A program made the position numbers and the translations under genes. From NCBI GenBank assembly GCA_963821505.1, contig CAWGEH010000034.1, positions 248,001 to 312,000 on the forward strand: a stretch of DNA of 64,000 nt. Reading direction: 5' to 3'. This document shows, piece after piece, positions 62,416 through 64,000 of the stretch (within the stretch, counting starts at the first letter, position 1; each line of letters opens with the position of its first letter). The stretch is from VAZQ01 sp963821505 (lineage in GTDB: Bacteria; Pseudomonadota; Alphaproteobacteria; Rhizobiales; Xanthobacteraceae). The notes beneath the pieces were generated by a model. That model ran no database searches, was not told the origin of the DNA, and was given only the letters and a program-made list of their open reading frames with translations.

Positions 62416-63525
62416 TCATGGAAGGTCGGCCAGGGACGTGGGTCCCGGCCCGGGCGTGATCAGCGTCGGCCACTGCTGGGAGCCGAACGGCACCGCTGGA
62501 GGCAGGAACGCCTTCATCCCGCGCTTCTCGGTTTCGGCGATGATCGCGGCGCGCGCATCGCCGCCCATGAGCTCGTAGTCCATCAGGTAGTAGTTGCCGA
62601 AGAACAGCGCGCCGACCGAGCGGTCGGCGATGATGCGGGTGAGCGACGTCAGCATGTCATCCGGCGTCGTCGTGAACGAGATCGTCTCGATCAGCATCAG
62701 CCGGTGATTGATGCCCTCCGGCCCGAAATACTGCGCTAGCACGCTGAACAATATGTTGTTCTGTCGCGCCACGTAGATGGTGTTGCTGGCGGCGTAGGCC
62801 TTGTCCCAATCGCTGCCCAGCATCTCCTTCCACTCGCCGATCACGGTCATCCAGTGCGCGACCTGGGTCTGCGCCGCCCACGCGATGTCGTGCTTGAGCA
62901 GAGGACCCTGTTTCTTGGCGAACGCTTCCAGCGCGGCGACGGAAATGACGCCCTTCGCCAGGCAGTCGTCCATGAAGGCGATGTTGTTCTGCAGGATGGC
63001 GCGATTGTTGTCCCGCCACTCCGGCCGCATCAAGGTCGCGTCCAGGCCGTCGAGCGCGGTCTGCATGCGGCTGCGAAAGGCGAGCATTGGGCCGCGCCAG
63101 GATTGGTTGGCGGCATTGTCCACATAAGGACCCACGATCTGGGTCAACGCCATCGTGCTGTGGCCGATCGATTTCAGCAGCTGATACCCGATGGGCACCG
63201 ACGGCGCCTCGAGCGGCGCCATGCCGGGCCGATAGAGAATGAAGCGCCCACCCGCCCCGGAGAACAGCCCGAGAATGACGGGATGCTTGCTCAGAATATT
63301 CGCCTTGAAGACGCTGGCCGCGTCGTCATAAAGCTCGAACATGGCCGCATTCAGCGCCAGAACGTTTTTTGTCGCCGTCTCGGCGGGGCTCGCGACAGTG
63401 CGGCCGGCGATCGGCGCCATGTAGGACGGCAGATCTTGGGTGTGCGCCGGTGTGCCCGGCAACGCGAGCACGATAGAAGTCATCATTGCGCAGGCGGATC
63501 GTTTCAGGAGCCCATCAGTTCGCAT
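62416..63525 (-). CDS. Unrecognised secreted protein upstream of the hydroxylase operon
   Basis: A 369-residue protein with a signal peptide (CAMMTSIVLALPGTPAHTQ). The mature part starts DLPSYMAPIAGRTVASPAETATKNVLALNAAMFELYDDAASVF and is helical, with SIGHSTMALTQIVGPYVDNA, KHDIAWAAQTQVAHWMTVIGEWKEML and TPDDMLTSLTRIIADRSVGALFFGNYYLMDYELMGG. No domain is recognised. It precedes the FAD subunit gene by 82 bases on the same strand, so it may be part of the operon. Features to look for: two aromatic-rich segments and no cysteine in the mature part except CLAKG. Confidence 0.5.
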   Translation of the reverse strand: MRTDGLLKRSACAMMTSIVLALPGTPAHTQDLPSYMAPIAGRTVASPAETATKNVLALNAAMFELYDDAASVFKANILSKHPVILGLFSGAGGRFILYRPGMAPLEAPSVPIGYQLLKSIGHSTMALTQIVGPYVDNAANQSWRGPMLAFRSRMQTALDGLDATLMRPEWRDNNRAILQNNIAFMDDCLAKGVISVAALEAFAKKQGPLLKHDIAWAAQTQVAHWMTVIGEWKEMLGSDWDKAYAASNTIYVARQNNILFSVLAQYFGPEGINHRLMLIETISFTTTPDDMLTSLTRIIADRSVGALFFGNYYLMDYELMGGDARAAIIAETEKRGMKAFLPPAVPFGSQQWPTLITPGPGPTSLADLP

Positions 63526-63765
63526 GACTTTCCTTTCAGGAACACCGGTGCGTCGGCTCGTGAATACAAATCATGAGACCGAGCGAACCGGCTCGCTTGG
63601 GTTCTTGCCCCTGGACCAAACTCAGGGCACGCGCTCTACCGACCTGTTGACGGAATTGTCACAGGCGACGCGGAGGGTCGGAGTTTGTGGGTTCCAATCT
63701 AGCCGAGAAGTTGCCGGGAGTGCTAGGCCTCATGTCTCAAGGGCGCAAACGCAACTCAGGTCCCG

Positions 63766-64000
63766 TCAAAGCCTGATGCGCAGGAGATGAGCGATTTCGC
63801 CGATAATGCCGCGGCGGAACAGCAATACGCAGACGACAAAAATCAGTCCCTGAACCACGAACACCCATTGACCCATCGTGGTGAGATAGTTTTCCAGCGT
63901 GACCATGAAGAACGCCCCCACCACCGGCCCGAACAAAGTGCCGAGGCCGCCGACGAGAGTCATGAGGATGACTTCGCCCGACATCGGCCAGTCGACGTCG
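63766..64000 (-). CDS. Branched-chain amino acid ABC transporter permease (LivM), C-terminal fragment
   Basis: The visible 78 codons enter from the window edge and end at RRGIIGEIAHLLRIRL. The segment GEVILMTLVGGLGTLFGPVVGAFFMVTLENYL is the conserved permease loop with EAA-like coupling sequence, then a last helix WVFVVQGLIFVVCVLLF. LivM-type permeases import branched-chain or aromatic acids with LivFGH and a binding protein, presumably outside the window. It ends 240 bases before the start of the secreted protein gene; that gap shows nothing recognised. Confidence 0.88.
   Translation of the reverse strand, partial: DVDWPMSGEVILMTLVGGLGTLFGPVVGAFFMVTLENYLTTMGQWVFVVQGLIFVVCVLLFRRGIIGEIAHLLRIRL

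Overview
The window looks like a chromosomal segment of a high-GC alphaproteobacterium of the order Hyphomicrobiales (Rhizobiales), closest in flavour to Bradyrhizobiaceae or Xanthobacteraceae. The grounds are a MucR regulator, small families typical of that group (TIGR03809, DUF1491, DUF2336, DUF5330, DUF2171), Bug-type substrate-binding proteins, and candidate CtrA, LexA and EcfG sites in their alphaproteobacterial forms. No tRNA, rRNA, insertion sequence, prophage or CRISPR array was recognised. Species assignment is not possible from sequence reading alone.

Layout. 1-6.8 kb: the N-terminal part of a molybdenum hydroxylase large subunit, a divergent UbiD-type decarboxylase, a RecD-like helicase behind a good LexA box, a Bug solute-binding protein and an aspartate-dehydrogenase-like enzyme. 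7.1-9.4 kb: an ECF sigma / anti-sigma pair followed by a secreted protein that looks like the pro-region of a subtilase without its protease domain, ended by a strong terminator. 9.6-16.6 kb: OYE-type oxidoreductase, DMT exporter, arsenosugar genes (two glycosyltransferases and ArsS), DUF3750, pyroglutamyl peptidase. 16.8-26.6 kb: methylmalonyl-CoA mutase (two subunits and the MeaB chaperone), with a Bug protein and a maleate-isomerase/arylmalonate-decarboxylase-like enzyme lying between the mutase subunits. 26.6-31 kb: folP/folK, DUF4332, a DUF2267-like protein and a HerA-type ATPase. 31-39 kb: a frameshifted M20 peptidase, an orphan HigA antitoxin, stress-type genes (DUF2171 and Fe superoxide dismutase, each behind a candidate EcfG promoter), HAD dehalogenase, GT39 membrane protein, MsrB. 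39.6-46 kb: mucR, sufE and a cell-envelope/cell-cycle block of small DUF genes, some near CtrA-like sites. 46-55.5 kb: PBP1A, two DHA2 exporters, a cupin, and a translationally coupled pair of trypsin-like proteins, one of which has lost its catalytic serine. 55.6-57.6 kb: minCDE behind a perfect TTAA-N7-TTAA CtrA motif. 57.7-64 kb: a molybdenum hydroxylase operon (FAD subunit, fused [2Fe-2S]/Mo subunit, ABM-domain membrane protein), an unrecognised secreted protein and the end of a LivM permease.

Two themes cut across the window. First, three near-identical copies (about 100 bp) plus one decayed copy of a double-palindrome intergenic repeat. Second, nine single-base frameshifts in five otherwise well-conserved genes (GDSL hydrolase, M20 peptidase, DUF1214 protein, cupin, minE). 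Seven of these are +1 insertions, mostly an extra G after CG. Because minE is included, uncorrected assembly indels are at least as likely as true pseudogenes.

All calls rest on reading the sequence and translations and on family knowledge; no database search was run.
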